Position numbers and translations under genes: made by a program
Notes under the pieces: generated by a model
The model's database searches: none
What the model was told of the DNA's origin: nothing
The model's input: only the letters and a program-made list of their open reading frames with translations
Shown here: in pieces, positions 1 to 8,230 of the stretch
Position numbering within the stretch: position 1 is the first letter of the stretch
How the letters are laid out: each line of letters begins with the position of its first letter
Source: Bacillus licheniformis DSM 13 = ATCC 14580
GTDB lineage: Bacteria; Bacillota; Bacilli; Bacillales; Bacillaceae
DNA: 64,000 bases
Reading direction: 5' to 3'
NCBI RefSeq assembly: GCF_000011645.1
Contig: NC_006270.3
Span: 1,919,501-1,983,500 of the forward strand

Positions 1-311
1 GCCGCGTTGACCAGATGATGGATGAGGGGCTGCTGGATGAAGTGAAACTGCTTTATGATGAAAACGTAAGAAACTGCCAGTCTGTCCAGGCGATCGGCTA
101 CAAAGAGCTTTATGCGCATCTCGAAGGCAGAGCGTCCTTGGAAGAGGCGGTTGAGACATTGAAGCGGAATTCGAGACGCTACGCCAAAAGGCAGCTGACA
201 TGGTTTAGAAATCAAATGGATGTCGCATGGTTTGACATGACGCCCCCTGTCAATATCGAGCAGAAAAAACAGGAAATTTTCACTTACATAGCAGGAAAGC
301 TCGAACTTTAA
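1..311 (+). CDS. miaA: tRNA dimethylallyltransferase, C-terminal part
   Basis: The reading frame is open from the window edge (first full codon at 3), so only about the last 103 residues are present. MiaA transfers a dimethylallyl group to A37 of tRNAs that read UNN codons. The segment has the family's C-terminal signature: DQMMDEGLLDEV, then the CQSVQAIGYKE stretch and a basic RRYAKRQLTWFRNQ motif used in tRNA contact. It lies 41 bp upstream of hfq, the usual Bacillus miaA-hfq order. The N-terminal P-loop lies outside the window. Confidence 0.95.
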   Translation, partial: RVDQMMDEGLLDEVKLLYDENVRNCQSVQAIGYKELYAHLEGRASLEEAVETLKRNSRRYAKRQLTWFRNQMDVAWFDMTPPVNIEQKKQEIFTYIAGKLEL

Positions 312-352
312 TCGAAACAATATGGTATAGAGAAACAAGGAGGACCAGAAAC

Positions 353-574
353 ATGAAATCGATAAATATTCAAGATCAGTTTTTGAATCAGATTCGGAAA
401 GAAAATACATTTGTCACGGTCTTTTTACTGAATGGATTTCAGCTGCGCGGACAAGTAAAAGGATTTGACAACTTTACAGTGTTGATTGAATCGGAAGGAA
501 AGCAGCAGCTCATATACAAACACGCCATTTCTACGTTTGCACCGCAAAAAAACGTTCAGCTCGAACTGGAATAG
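353..574 (+). CDS. hfq: RNA-binding protein Hfq
   Basis: A 73-residue Sm-like protein, full length for Bacillus Hfq, which assembles as a hexameric ring and binds A-rich and U-rich RNA. The Sm1 region (NIQDQFLNQIRKENTFVTVFL) and the Sm2 motif (YKHAIST, near residues 55-61) are clear. An AGGAGG ribosome site lies about 9 bp before the ATG. It follows miaA closely and is followed by two tandem terminators, so it probably shares the miaA transcript and ends there. Confidence 0.97.
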   Translation: MKSINIQDQFLNQIRKENTFVTVFLLNGFQLRGQVKGFDNFTVLIESEGKQQLIYKHAISTFAPQKNVQLELE

Positions 575-592
575 CGATTCACGGACTAAAAG

Positions 593-615
593 ACCATGCC
601 TTGCATGGTTTTTTC
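593..615 (+). terminator. intrinsic terminator after hfq (first)
   Basis: A 7-bp stem, ACCATGC/GCATGGT, with a 3-nt loop is followed by a run of six T. It begins 19 bp after the hfq stop. Confidence 0.85.
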
Positions 616-630
616 AGATTGCCTGACAAA

Positions 631-665
631 ATCCTGAAACAGGTTACTGTTTTGGGATTTTTCGT
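631..665 (+). terminator. second terminator after hfq
   Basis: A 12-bp stem with two G-T wobbles (ATCCTGAAACAG / CTGTTTTGGGAT) has a GTTA loop and a T5 tail. It lies 16 bp after the first terminator. I see no gene between here and ymzA. Confidence 0.8.
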
Positions 666-864
666 TTTCAAAGCGACTTTACAATCACCTGCGGCCGTTG
701 CCGGTCTTTCAGAGGAAAAAAACTTTGGCAACCTGTCTAAAACGCCGCCGTCATCACGTCCTGTGAAAGTCCGAGGCATTCAAATTTACAAAGCGGCATC
801 TAGTCGCTAAACTAAGTAGTGTTTACATCAATTCAGTTTGAAAATGAAAAGGAATGAGCGAACA

Positions 865-1077
865 ATGAAACCTAAGATCGTCATCAACCATTGGGAAGAG
901 ACGTGTGAAGATGATTCCTGCTATGAATACGGCACAAGTATTCTCGTAAACGGAAAAGAGCTTGTCAGGGAAGCGTCGATCATGACGGCTGTTCAGTCGG
1001 TTCTTAAGGAACTCGGCATCGAAGCCGATATTAAAGAGGTATGCGAGAACAAGTGCTGTGACGCTTACAAAAAATAA
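865..1077 (+). CDS. ymzA: YmzA-like small protein of unknown function
   Basis: A 70-residue acidic protein, similar in sequence and position (between hfq and nrdI) to B. subtilis YmzA, whose role is unknown. It has a CEDDSC motif near the N terminus and CENKCC near the end, so clustered cysteines could bind metal or a cofactor; that is inference. I chose ATG 865 because the family starts with MKxK-VINHWEE. An AAGGA lies 12 bp upstream. An in-frame TTG at 838 is possible but lacks an SD. Confidence 0.75.
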   Translation: MKPKIVINHWEETCEDDSCYEYGTSILVNGKELVREASIMTAVQSVLKELGIEADIKEVCENKCCDAYKK

Positions 1078-1136
1078 GCGAAAAAGTCTAGTCTACTAAC
1101 TCAATTTTTTTCGTGTTATGATAGATTTCGGTTTGT

Positions 1137-1178
1137 GAGTAGGATGAGCGAACGGCTCTCATTCTACTCATATTTCTT
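1137..1178 (+). terminator. hairpin after ymzA
   Basis: A 12-bp stem with one G-T wobble (GAGTAGGATGAG / CTCATTCTACTC) has a 9-nt loop and is followed by the T-rich ATATTTCTTT. It probably ends the ymzA transcript, though the T-run is interrupted. Confidence 0.5.
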
Positions 1179-1229
1179 TGGCCTAAGGCCTCCTAAGCTG
1201 AAGCGAATTGTGAACTTTCATCAACTCGA

Positions 1230-1277
1230 GCACAATATATTGTGTTTTCTTGAATGATAGTATACTATATATTGTGT
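1230..1277 (+). promoter_or_regulatory. tandem NrdR boxes of the nrdIEF operon
   Basis: Two 16-bp palindromes match the NrdR consensus acaCwAtATATwGtgt: GCACAATATATTGTGT at 1230-1245 and ATACTATATATTGTGT at 1262-1277. Their 32-bp periodicity, three helical turns, is typical of NrdR operators. TTGTGT at 1240 and TATACT at 1261 could serve as the overlapping promoter. NrdR represses RNR genes when its ATP-cone senses high dATP or ATP. Confidence 0.9.
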
Positions 1278-1326
1278 AAGGTTCGAGTGGAAGACTCGGA
1301 AACAATTTTACTAGGTCGTGATAATG

Positions 1327-1722
1327 ATGATTCAGATCGTATTTGATTCAAAAACGGGAAACGTTCAGCGCTTTGTGGATAAGACGCCTTTTCGCAATAA
1401 ACGGAAAGTCAGCACAGAGGAGTATCTAGACGAACCGTTTGTTTTGATCACGTACACGACAGGGTTTGGGGAAGTTCCGAAAACGACTGAGATGTTTCTT
1501 GAGAAAAACGCCCATCTTCTTTTGGGAGTTGCGGCAAGCGGAAACAGAGTGTGGGGAGACAATTTTGCGAAAAGCGCAGAAAAAATCTCGAAGCAGTATC
1601 AGGTTCCGATTCTCGGCAAATTTGAGCTCAGCGGGACGGCCAAAGACGTTGAACTGTTTACTCAGGAGGTAGAAAGAGTTGTCACAAAATCAAGTGCCAA
1701 AATGGATCCAGTTAAACAATGA
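1327..1722 (+). CDS. nrdI: class Ib RNR flavodoxin-like protein NrdI
   Basis: A 131-residue flavodoxin-like protein that supplies the oxidant for assembling the dimanganese-tyrosyl cofactor of NrdF. The N-terminal FDSKTGN loop binds FMN phosphate, and TYTTGFGEVP and GNRVWGDNFA are the other flavin-contacting loops. I chose the second of two adjacent ATGs because the AGGTCGTGAT ribosome site is best spaced for it and the family begins MxQIxFDS. It overlaps nrdE by 44 bp, which implies translational coupling. It is the first gene of the nrdI-nrdE-nrdF operon. Confidence 0.95.
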   Translation: MIQIVFDSKTGNVQRFVDKTPFRNKRKVSTEEYLDEPFVLITYTTGFGEVPKTTEMFLEKNAHLLLGVAASGNRVWGDNFAKSAEKISKQYQVPILGKFELSGTAKDVELFTQEVERVVTKSSAKMDPVKQ

Positions 1723-3781
1723 GATCATGATCCAAAAAGACGGGAAATTCCAGTTTGATAAAGATAAAGAAGCTGTACATAGTTATTTTGTAGACTATAT
1801 CAACCAAAATACGGTATTTTTCCATGATCTGAAAGAGAAAATCGATTACTTAATCAAGAATGACTACTATGAAGAAGAGTTTTTAAGCCGCTACACGTTT
1901 GAAGAAATCAAAGAAGTGTTCAAAGAGGCTTACGCCAAAAAATTCAGATTCCCGTCCTTTATGAGCGCTTTTAAGTTTTACAATGATTATGCGCTGAAGA
2001 CAAACGACAAGAAAAAAATTCTTGAACGCTATGAAGACAGAATCTCTATCGTAGCTTTATTTTTTGCAAACGGGGATAAGGAGAAGGCGAAGGAATTCGT
2101 CAGAATGATGATCAACCAGGAGTATCAGCCGAGCACGCCGACGTTCTTAAATGCCGGCCGCAAACGCCGCGGAGAGCTGGTCAGCTGTTTCCTCTTGGAA
2201 GTCAATGATTCCTTGAACGACATTTCGAGAGCGATTGACATTTCGATGCAGCTGTCAAAGCTCGGCGGAGGCGTATCTTTAAACCTTTCAAAACTGCGTG
2301 CGAAAGGCGAAGCGATCAAAGATGTCGAAAACGCGACAAAAGGTGTCGTCGGCGTGATGAAGCTTCTTGACAACGCATTCCGCTACGCTGACCAAATGGG
2401 GCAAAGACAAGGCTCAGGCGCTGCGTACTTAAACATTTTCCACCGCGACATCAACGATTTCCTCGATACGAAGAAGATTTCGGCTGACGAGGATGTCCGG
2501 GTGAAAACATTGTCCATCGGGGTTGTCATTCCAGATAAATTCATCGAGCTTGCAAGAGAGGATAAAGCGGCATACGTCTTCTATCCGCACACCGTTTATA
2601 AAGCGTACGGCGAGCACCTCGACGAAATGGATATGAACGAGATGTACGACCGGCTTGTGGAAGATCCGCGCGTCAAAAAAGAAAAAATCCACCCGCGCAA
2701 GATGCTCGAAAAGCTTGCGATGTTAAGATCGGAATCCGGGTATCCGTACATTATGTTCCAGGACAACGTCAACAACGTGCATGCGAACAATCATATTTCA
2801 AAAGTTAAATTTTCCAACCTTTGCTCGGAGGTTCTGCAGGCTTCACAAGTTTCATCATACACAGACTACGGTCAAGAAGATGAGATCGGCCTTGACATCT
2901 CCTGCAACCTTGGTTCATTGAACATTTTGAACGTCATGAAAAACAAATCGCTCGAGCAGACAGTTAAGCTTGCAACCGATTCGCTGACGCACGTTTCTGA
3001 AACGACAAACATTACAAACGCACCGGCTGTCAAAAAAGCGAACAAAGCGATGAAATCCATCGGGCTCGGAGCGATGAACCTGCACGGATTCTTGGCACAG
3101 AACAATATCGCCTACGAAAGTGAGGAAGCGAGGGACTTCGCGAACACTTTCTTTATGATGATGAACTTCTACTCGATTGAACGATCCGCCGAAATCGCCA
3201 AAGAAAAAGGTGAGACGTACCATGGGTACGAAGGTTCAGCTTACGCAACGGGTGAATACTTCGAAAAGTATGTTACACAAGATTTCTCGCCTAAATTCGA
3301 AAAAGTGGCCAAGCTTTTTGAAGGCATGCACATCCCGACAAAAGAAGACTGGAAGCAGCTGAAACAGTTTGTCAAAGAACACGGATTGTACCACAGCTAC
3401 CGGCTGTGCATCGCACCGACCGGATCCATTTCATATGTACAGTCAAGCACAGCATCGGTTATGCCGATCATGGAGCGGATTGAAGAAAGAACATACGGCA
3501 ACTCCAAGACGTATTATCCAATGCCTGGACTTGCGCCGAGCAACTGGTTCTACTATAAGGAAGCGTATGATATGGACATGTTCAGGGTTGTCGACATGAT
3601 CTCGACGATTCAGCAGCACGTTGACCAAGGCATAAGCTTTACATTGTTCCTGAAAGATACAATGACGACACGCGATTTGAACCGGATCGATCTTTATGCC
3701 CACCATAAAGGAATCAAAACACTTTACTATGCAAGAACGAAGGATACAGGGCAAGAAGGCTGCCTTTCTTGTGTCGTTTGA
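1679..3781 (+). CDS. nrdE: ribonucleoside-diphosphate reductase alpha subunit, class Ib
   Basis: The 700-residue catalytic subunit reduces NDPs to dNDPs. It starts at TTG 1679 with AGGAGGT 8 bp upstream, inside the end of nrdI. Visible landmarks are the STPTFLNAG segment with the NDP site, the first active-site cysteine in ELVSCFLLEV, the NLCSEV cysteine region, and the C-terminal GCLSCVV redox pair that hands electrons on from NrdH. It has no N-terminal ATP cone, as usual for class Ib, which leaves NrdR as the dATP sensor. The frame is uninterrupted, with no intron or intein of the kind known in some Bacillus nrdE genes. Confidence 0.98.
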   Translation: MSQNQVPKWIQLNNEIMIQKDGKFQFDKDKEAVHSYFVDYINQNTVFFHDLKEKIDYLIKNDYYEEEFLSRYTFEEIKEVFKEAYAKKFRFPSFMSAFKFYNDYALKTNDKKKILERYEDRISIVALFFANGDKEKAKEFVRMMINQEYQPSTPTFLNAGRKRRGELVSCFLLEVNDSLNDISRAIDISMQLSKLGGGVSLNLSKLRAKGEAIKDVENATKGVVGVMKLLDNAFRYADQMGQRQGSGAAYLNIFHRDINDFLDTKKISADEDVRVKTLSIGVVIPDKFIELAREDKAAYVFYPHTVYKAYGEHLDEMDMNEMYDRLVEDPRVKKEKIHPRKMLEKLAMLRSESGYPYIMFQDNVNNVHANNHISKVKFSNLCSEVLQASQVSSYTDYGQEDEIGLDISCNLGSLNILNVMKNKSLEQTVKLATDSLTHVSETTNITNAPAVKKANKAMKSIGLGAMNLHGFLAQNNIAYESEEARDFANTFFMMMNFYSIERSAEIAKEKGETYHGYEGSAYATGEYFEKYVTQDFSPKFEKVAKLFEGMHIPTKEDWKQLKQFVKEHGLYHSYRLCIAPTGSISYVQSSTASVMPIMERIEERTYGNSKTYYPMPGLAPSNWFYYKEAYDMDMFRVVDMISTIQQHVDQGISFTLFLKDTMTTRDLNRIDLYAHHKGIKTLYYARTKDTGQEGCLSCVV

Positions 3782-3801
3782 TTAAAGGAGAGTATGCGAA
3801 A

Positions 3802-4779
3802 GTGACGAAAATTTACGATGCAGCAAACTGGTCAAAGCATGAAGATGATTTTACCCAAATGTTTTACAACCAAAATGTAAAGCAGTTTTGGCTTCCGGAA
3901 GAGATTGCGCTTAATGGAGATCTTCTGACATGGAAGTACTTGGGTAAAAATGAACAGGACACATACATGAAGGTGCTCGCGGGGCTGACGCTTCTCGATA
4001 CAGAGCAGGGGAACACGGGAATGCCCCTTGTTGCTGAGCATGTGGAAGGGCATCAGCGCAAAGCGGTGCTGAATTTCATGGCGATGATGGAAAACGCGGT
4101 CCACGCCAAGTCCTATTCAAACATTTTCATGACGCTGGCCCCGACAGAGACGATCAACGAAGTCTTTGAATGGGTCAAACAAAACAAATACCTGCAGAAA
4201 AAAGCTCAGATCATTGTCGGGCTCTATGAAAAAATCCGCCAGGGCGATAAAATCTCGCTGTTTAAAGCGATGGTCGCATCCGTTTATTTAGAAAGCTTCC
4301 TGTTCTACAGCGGCTTCTACTACCCGCTTTATTTTTACGGACAGGGCAAGCTGATGCAAAGCGGCGAAATCATCAACCTGATCTTGCGTGATGAAGCGAT
4401 TCACGGCGTCTATGTCGGCCTGCTCGCTCAGGAGATTTACAATCAGCAGACGCCGGAGAAAAAAGAAGAGCTGTATGCATTTTCCATTGATCTATTGAAA
4501 GAGCTTTATGAAAATGAGCTTGAATATACAGAAGACCTGTACGATCAAGTCGGCCTTTCACACGACGTGAAGAAGTTCATCCGCTACAATGCCAACAAAG
4601 CGCTGATGAACCTTGGCTTTGAAGCTTATTTTGAAGAAGAAGAGATCAATCCGATCGTGTTGAACGGGTTGAATACGAAAACGAAGTCACACGACTTCTT
4701 CTCAATGAAAGGGAACGGCTACAAAAAAGCAACAGTTGAACCGTTAAAAGACGACGACTTTTACTTTGACGATAAGTAA
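3802..4779 (+). CDS. nrdF: ribonucleoside-diphosphate reductase beta subunit, class Ib
   Basis: A 325-residue radical-generating subunit, close to the 329-residue B. subtilis NrdF. The start is GTG 3802 (MTKIYDAANWS) with AAAGGAG 11 bp upstream; the longer upstream frame lacks family similarity. Metal ligands sit in the helices around LDTEQ, ENAVHAKSYS, and ILRDEAIHGVY, and the radical tyrosine is in the HAKSYSN region. Translation follows nrdE after a 20-bp gap. No intron is present. A terminator follows at 4845. Confidence 0.97.
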   Translation: MTKIYDAANWSKHEDDFTQMFYNQNVKQFWLPEEIALNGDLLTWKYLGKNEQDTYMKVLAGLTLLDTEQGNTGMPLVAEHVEGHQRKAVLNFMAMMENAVHAKSYSNIFMTLAPTETINEVFEWVKQNKYLQKKAQIIVGLYEKIRQGDKISLFKAMVASVYLESFLFYSGFYYPLYFYGQGKLMQSGEIINLILRDEAIHGVYVGLLAQEIYNQQTPEKKEELYAFSIDLLKELYENELEYTEDLYDQVGLSHDVKKFIRYNANKALMNLGFEAYFEEEEINPIVLNGLNTKTKSHDFFSMKGNGYKKATVEPLKDDDFYFDDK

Positions 4780-4789
4780 GCCGGGCTAA

Positions 4790-4820
4790 AAGGGCGCGCC
4801 AGCGCCCAAGCCCTGCCCTT
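4790..4820 (+). other. GC-rich nested hairpin after nrdF
   Basis: An inner stem GGGCGC/GCGCCC sits inside an outer GGGCT/AGCCC pair, directly after the nrdF stop. No T-run follows, so it looks like an mRNA 3' stabiliser or processing hairpin rather than a terminator; that reading is inference. Confidence 0.4.
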
Positions 4821-4844
4821 CAGCTATTGATACACGGCAAAATG

Positions 4845-4868
4845 AGAGCAGAACGAATCTGCTCTTTT
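4845..4868 (+). terminator. probable nrd operon terminator
   Basis: A 7-bp stem (AGAGCAG/CTGCTCT) with a 7-nt loop and a short T tail lies just before the ymaB ribosome site. Because it sits so close to ymaB, some read-through into ymaB is likely. Confidence 0.6.
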
Positions 4869-4892
4869 CACTTTGAGGAGGAAACGGATACA

Positions 4893-5510
4893 ATGGGAAA
4901 AATGGACGAAATGATTCTCGTGGTCCCGCGGGAAAACGTATTTGCAAATGAAACGCTGACCTTCCAAGGCGTCAACAGCGACGGTGAGACGATCGGGAAG
5001 ATCATGGCGCATATTGAACGCCACTTCAGTGAAATGAGAAGGGGAGACGCCGAGGAAGATCCTGCATTTAAACAGCCGATCCCTTATGTTGTCATCAAAA
5101 GAGAAGACGAAATATTTGTATATGAGCGGCTCGAAGGCGGAGGGGAAGCGCGGCTTCACAACAAGCTGTCACTCGGCTTCGGCGGACACATGAACTTTGC
5201 CGAAGGGCTTGACTTTCCCGATATTCTGAAGTTGAATACAGACCGCGAACTTGATGAAGAGCTTCTAATCGAGGAATCAGCTAAAGAAAAAATGGTGACG
5301 CTCGGACTGATTAATGATGATGAAAACAGCGTCGGGAAAGTACATATCGGAATCCTTTCAGCGCTTGAATTAAAACCGGGCGCACACGTTGAAGTCAAAG
5401 AAAAGGAGCAGATTGCCGGCCGTTGGATGAAAGCCAGTGATCTGAAAGAAAAAAGCGTCTATGACAGACTTGAATCTTGGTCACAGTTTGTCGTTGATAT
5501 CTTAGTTTAA
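4893..5510 (+). CDS. ymaB: YmaB, Nudix-like protein
   Basis: A 205-residue protein matching B. subtilis YmaB in length and in position after nrdF. The segment GGHMNFAEG, then LNTDRELDEELLIEE, resembles a Nudix box (GX5EX7REUXEEXGU) with divergent spacing, so hydrolysis of a nucleotide-like substrate is plausible but unproven. I chose ATG 4893 from GAGGAGG 11 bp upstream and the family start MGxMxEMILVVPR; an upstream ATG at 4827 would place the nrd terminator inside the coding region. Confidence 0.9.
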   Translation: MGKMDEMILVVPRENVFANETLTFQGVNSDGETIGKIMAHIERHFSEMRRGDAEEDPAFKQPIPYVVIKREDEIFVYERLEGGGEARLHNKLSLGFGGHMNFAEGLDFPDILKLNTDRELDEELLIEESAKEKMVTLGLINDDENSVGKVHIGILSALELKPGAHVEVKEKEQIAGRWMKASDLKEKSVYDRLESWSQFVVDILV

Positions 5511-5515
5511 ATTGG

Positions 5516-5544
5516 AAAACTCGCTGATCAGCGAGTTTTCTTTT
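5516..5544. terminator. bidirectional terminator between ymaB and the MBL gene
   Basis: A perfect 24-bp palindrome (AAAACTCGCTGA and its complement) has T-runs on both strands. The stop codon of the minus-strand hydrolase (5528-5530) lies inside the stem, so the two convergent genes share one terminator. Confidence 0.9.
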
Positions 5545-6328
5545 CGTATAGAACCGGTTTCCATTGAAAAAATGAGCCATGCTTTTCGATCAGCCCGAAG
5601 CCGGGATATGGGAAATGACAGCCGTGGAGCAGGAACTGTCCGTTATAAGCCTGTCGGGCCAGCAGTCTCCTTGTCTTTTCTCCCTCGATAGGATCATGCT
5701 CAAGCGAAACCCGCAGCTTCGGATTGGAGATACTTTCCGGAATATGAAATACATCATTGATGATCTGACAGACGCCGTCTTTTGTATGCAATTCAATGGT
5801 CAGGTGTCCAGGCGTATGTCCGGGCGTATGGATCAGCTTCAGTCCGGGAAGCAGTTCGGTGTCTTCTGTCAGCAGCTTCAGAAGCGGCCGGACAGCGGAG
5901 AGAATGTGAAACTGAGGAGACGCCGGCGTTTGTTTTGCGTACAGCCATTCTGCTTCACTGAGCAGATGAACAGCGTTTGGAAAAGCGGGCTCTCCGTTTT
6001 TTAGAAGACCTCCCGTGTGATCTAAATGACTGTGTGACAAAATGACATAGTCTATCGAGTCAGGCTTGATTCCCGCCTGCTTCAGGTGATGAAGCAAGTG
6101 CCCGCTTTCTTGTCCGCCTGTTTCCCCAAATCCCGTATCAATCAGTATCCGTTTGCCGTTCGTCTCCAGACAGGCAAAGTTCAGCGCTGCTTCAAATTCT
6201 TCAGGATAACGTTCTGTTTCCTTGGAGTCTCCTCCCGCCAAAAAAAAATCCCTTGAAACCCGAAATGCTCCATCAGATAAAATTGTCATTTGAAAAGACT
6301 CGAGCTGCATGCGGTATGGCTCCTTCAT
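5528..6328 (-). CDS. metallo-beta-lactamase-fold hydrolase
   Basis: A 266-residue MBL-fold protein with the SHSHLDHTGG motif (His99, His101, Asp103, His104), the third ligand region LIHTPGHTPGH (His171) and the Asp of INDVFH (Asp192). This arrangement matches the binuclear-zinc lactonase / quorum-quenching-like branch (AhlD, YtnP, YobT type), so a lactone or ester substrate is likely; the actual substrate is not known. It is an isolated minus-strand gene convergent with ymaB and not part of the B. subtilis gene order here. Confidence 0.85.
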   Translation of the reverse strand: MKEPYRMQLESFQMTILSDGAFRVSRDFFLAGGDSKETERYPEEFEAALNFACLETNGKRILIDTGFGETGGQESGHLLHHLKQAGIKPDSIDYVILSHSHLDHTGGLLKNGEPAFPNAVHLLSEAEWLYAKQTPASPQFHILSAVRPLLKLLTEDTELLPGLKLIHTPGHTPGHLTIELHTKDGVCQIINDVFHIPESISNPKLRVSLEHDPIEGEKTRRLLARQAYNGQFLLHGCHFPYPGFGLIEKHGSFFQWKPVLYEKKTR

Positions 6329-6427
6329 GATAAATCCTTCCCCCTTGTGTTTGACCGAGCTGCCTTTGAAAAGGCAGCTTCATTGTGTCTTTTCATTTGC
6401 GATGAGATTTTTGATCGGTTATTATTA

Positions 6428-6448
6428 AATCGTAATTATTATGATTTA
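6428..6448 (+). promoter_or_regulatory. Zur-box-like operator
   Basis: The core TCGTAATTATTATGA (6430-6444), flanked by AAA and TTT, differs at one base from the B. subtilis Zur box TCGTAATnATTACGA. It differs at three positions from a PerR box. It lies 75 bp before the SufU-like gene, where it would repress under zinc sufficiency. Confidence 0.7.
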
Positions 6449-6523
6449 ATAGCGGAAGTATAACTGAATCCGTTTATTCTTTCAATCAAAATATACTGTT
6501 TAAAAGGAAAGGAGCATGATTTT

Positions 6524-6955
6524 ATGCCGACACTGGAAGAGCTGTATCGGTCCGTCATTATGGATCATGCAAGATACAGGCGAAATTTTCGAAAAATCGA
6601 TAAACACGGCGTGTATTACGTCCATTACAAAAATCCAACATGCGGTGATGTGATGACTTTGTTTATCGACATTAAAAATGAAAAGATCGAAGACGCAGCT
6701 TTTATCGGAGATGGGTGCAGCATCAGCATGGCTTCCTCATCAATCATGACTGAACTGATAAAAGGAAAGACGTTAAAAGAAGCCGGGTTAATGCGTGAAG
6801 CGATGGAAAATATGATCAGAAAAGGAGAAGAGCCGGAAGAGGATCTGCTGGGAGATGCCGTTTCCCTGATTGGCGTCCATCCGTTGCGGGCCCGTCATAA
6901 CTGTGCCCTGATGCCTTGGCAGGCGCTCGATCGGATCAAAGAGAACGTTTATTAA
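6524..6955 (+). CDS. SufU-family Fe-S assembly / zinc sulfurtransferase paralogue
   Basis: A 143-residue SufU-like protein. SufU in Bacillus accepts sulfur from SufS using a zinc site. All four zinc or acceptor residues are visible: Cys40 and Asp42 in NPTCGD, Cys65 in GDGCSISMASS, and Cys127 in RHNCALMPW. The true sufU lies in the sufCDSUB operon, which is not in this window, so this is a second copy. An RBS (AAAGGAAAGGAG) precedes the ATG. A Zur-like box upstream and a PerR-like gene downstream suggest a metal-limitation or oxidative backup role; that is inference. Confidence 0.85.
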   Translation: MPTLEELYRSVIMDHARYRRNFRKIDKHGVYYVHYKNPTCGDVMTLFIDIKNEKIEDAAFIGDGCSISMASSSIMTELIKGKTLKEAGLMREAMENMIRKGEEPEEDLLGDAVSLIGVHPLRARHNCALMPWQALDRIKENVY

Positions 6956-7048
6956 ATGAACATCACATCTAAAGCACTCCGGTTCTAAAGCCACCGGCAA
7001 AGAATATCGGAAGATTCAAGGGAAAAAAGGGGCAGTAACGAAAGAGGT

Positions 7049-7513
7049 ATGGAAAACGAAACGAATGTAAAGCAGGAAGCAATGGCGCAGCTTAAACGGA
7101 AAGGCATTCGAATGACACCGCAGCGGCTGGCTATCTACCATTATTTTCTAGCCAACAGGAACCACCCCACAATAGCTGAAATTCAACAATCATTGAGGGA
7201 GATATATCCTGCCGTCAGTACAGCGACGATATACAACACCATCCGCTATTTTAAACAAGAGGGCCTTATAAAAGAAATGGGGTTTACCGATCCGCTTCGT
7301 TTTGATTTGGCTCTAGAGGAACATGATCATGTCATATGCGAAGTATGCGGGAAGATCGTCGATTTTCATTGTCCGCAACTAGAGAAAGTAAAAGACATTG
7401 CGGCACGGCTGACCGGATTTAAAGTGACACATCACCGATTGGAACTGTACGGCATCTGCAACGATTGCCAGGCGAAAAGAAAATACGCCGCTAAAGAGAA
7501 AGGGGTTAGATAA
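7049..7513 (+). CDS. PerR-like Fur-family regulator
   Basis: A 154-residue Fur-family protein closest to PerR. It keeps every PerR metal residue: regulatory-site His39, Asp86, His92, His94 and Asp105, and structural-zinc cysteines Cys97, Cys100, Cys137 and Cys140. The DNA-recognition helix is around AVSTATIYNTIRYF. B. licheniformis is known to carry PerR-like proteins beyond PerR itself, and this fits one of them. The ribosome site GAAAGAGG is very close to ATG 7049, so the start at 7082 (after AGGA) is an alternative. It follows the sufU paralogue by 93 bp and may share its transcript. Confidence 0.85.
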   Translation: MENETNVKQEAMAQLKRKGIRMTPQRLAIYHYFLANRNHPTIAEIQQSLREIYPAVSTATIYNTIRYFKQEGLIKEMGFTDPLRFDLALEEHDHVICEVCGKIVDFHCPQLEKVKDIAARLTGFKVTHHRLELYGICNDCQAKRKYAAKEKGVR

Positions 7514-7560
7514 AAAATTTGCTTGTGCGAAAAACCAAAAACCGATATATTGGTTTTATG

Positions 7561-8223
7561 ATGAAGAATAACATTAAACGAATCAAACGAATTTCGCTTC
7601 GGGAAGAAGTGTATCAAACGCTGAAGCGCGCCATCGTACATTTGGAGCTAAAGCCGGAGGAGCGCCTGCATGACCAGGAGCTTGCAGAGCAGTTTGGCAT
7701 CAGCCGCACACCTGTCAGGGAGGCGCTCAAACGACTGGAAGATGAAGGCCTTGTTGAAGCTGTCCCGGGATCGGCAACACGTGTAGCACCGTTAAATCGC
7801 GAGGAGGCTGAACACGCTTTTACAGTCACTGCGGCGCTGCATGCGCTGGCTGTCAGACTGTCGCTTCCTTTTTTAACGGATTCCGACTTTGATCAGCTGG
7901 AGGCGCATAACAAAACGTTGCAGCAAGCGATTCAAAAAGAAGACATTATCGAAGCAATCGAATCAGATGCTGCTTTTCATGACGTGTTTTTACAAGCATC
8001 AAAAAACCCGGAAATAACCCGGGCATTGGAAAGGATTTCTTCAAAAATTTACCGCCTTGAAATGTCGCAGTTTTCCTCGATCGGCAGCTTGAAATCTGTT
8101 GAACAGCATCAGAACATCATCGATGCCTGCAGACAGGGGGATCGGAATGCGGCCATCAAGCTTGCCGAGGAAAACTGGCTCAGTCTCGGAGATCGATTGG
8201 CCGGACATCAGGAAAAGGAGTGA
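7561..8223 (+). CDS. GntR-family (FCD type) transcriptional regulator
   Basis: A 220-residue protein with an N-terminal winged helix (LREEVYQTLKRAIV, then DQELAEQFGISRTPVREALKRLEDEGLV, about residues 10-65) and a helical FCD ligand domain ending with the conserved HQNIIDA histidine. Such regulators usually bind organic acids with a metal ion. No good SD precedes either ATG 7558 or 7561. An inverted repeat AAAACC-8-GGTTTT spans about 7538-7557, right before the start, and may be an autoregulatory operator. The transporter gene follows after 7 bp, so it is the likely target. Confidence 0.85.
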   Translation: MKNNIKRIKRISLREEVYQTLKRAIVHLELKPEERLHDQELAEQFGISRTPVREALKRLEDEGLVEAVPGSATRVAPLNREEAEHAFTVTAALHALAVRLSLPFLTDSDFDQLEAHNKTLQQAIQKEDIIEAIESDAAFHDVFLQASKNPEITRALERISSKIYRLEMSQFSSIGSLKSVEQHQNIIDACRQGDRNAAIKLAEENWLSLGDRLAGHQEKE

Positions 8224-8230
8224 AGGGATT

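Noticed and set aside
1679..4779. Search for introns or inteins in nrdE/nrdF
   Set aside because: Both frames are continuous and of normal family length; no insertion is present.
6428..6448. PerR box
   Set aside because: Three mismatches to the PerR consensus against one to the Zur consensus, despite the neighbouring PerR-like gene.
7519..7560. Longer N terminus for the GntR regulator from TTG 7519
   Set aside because: The extension is not family-like and covers an inverted repeat that better fits an operator.
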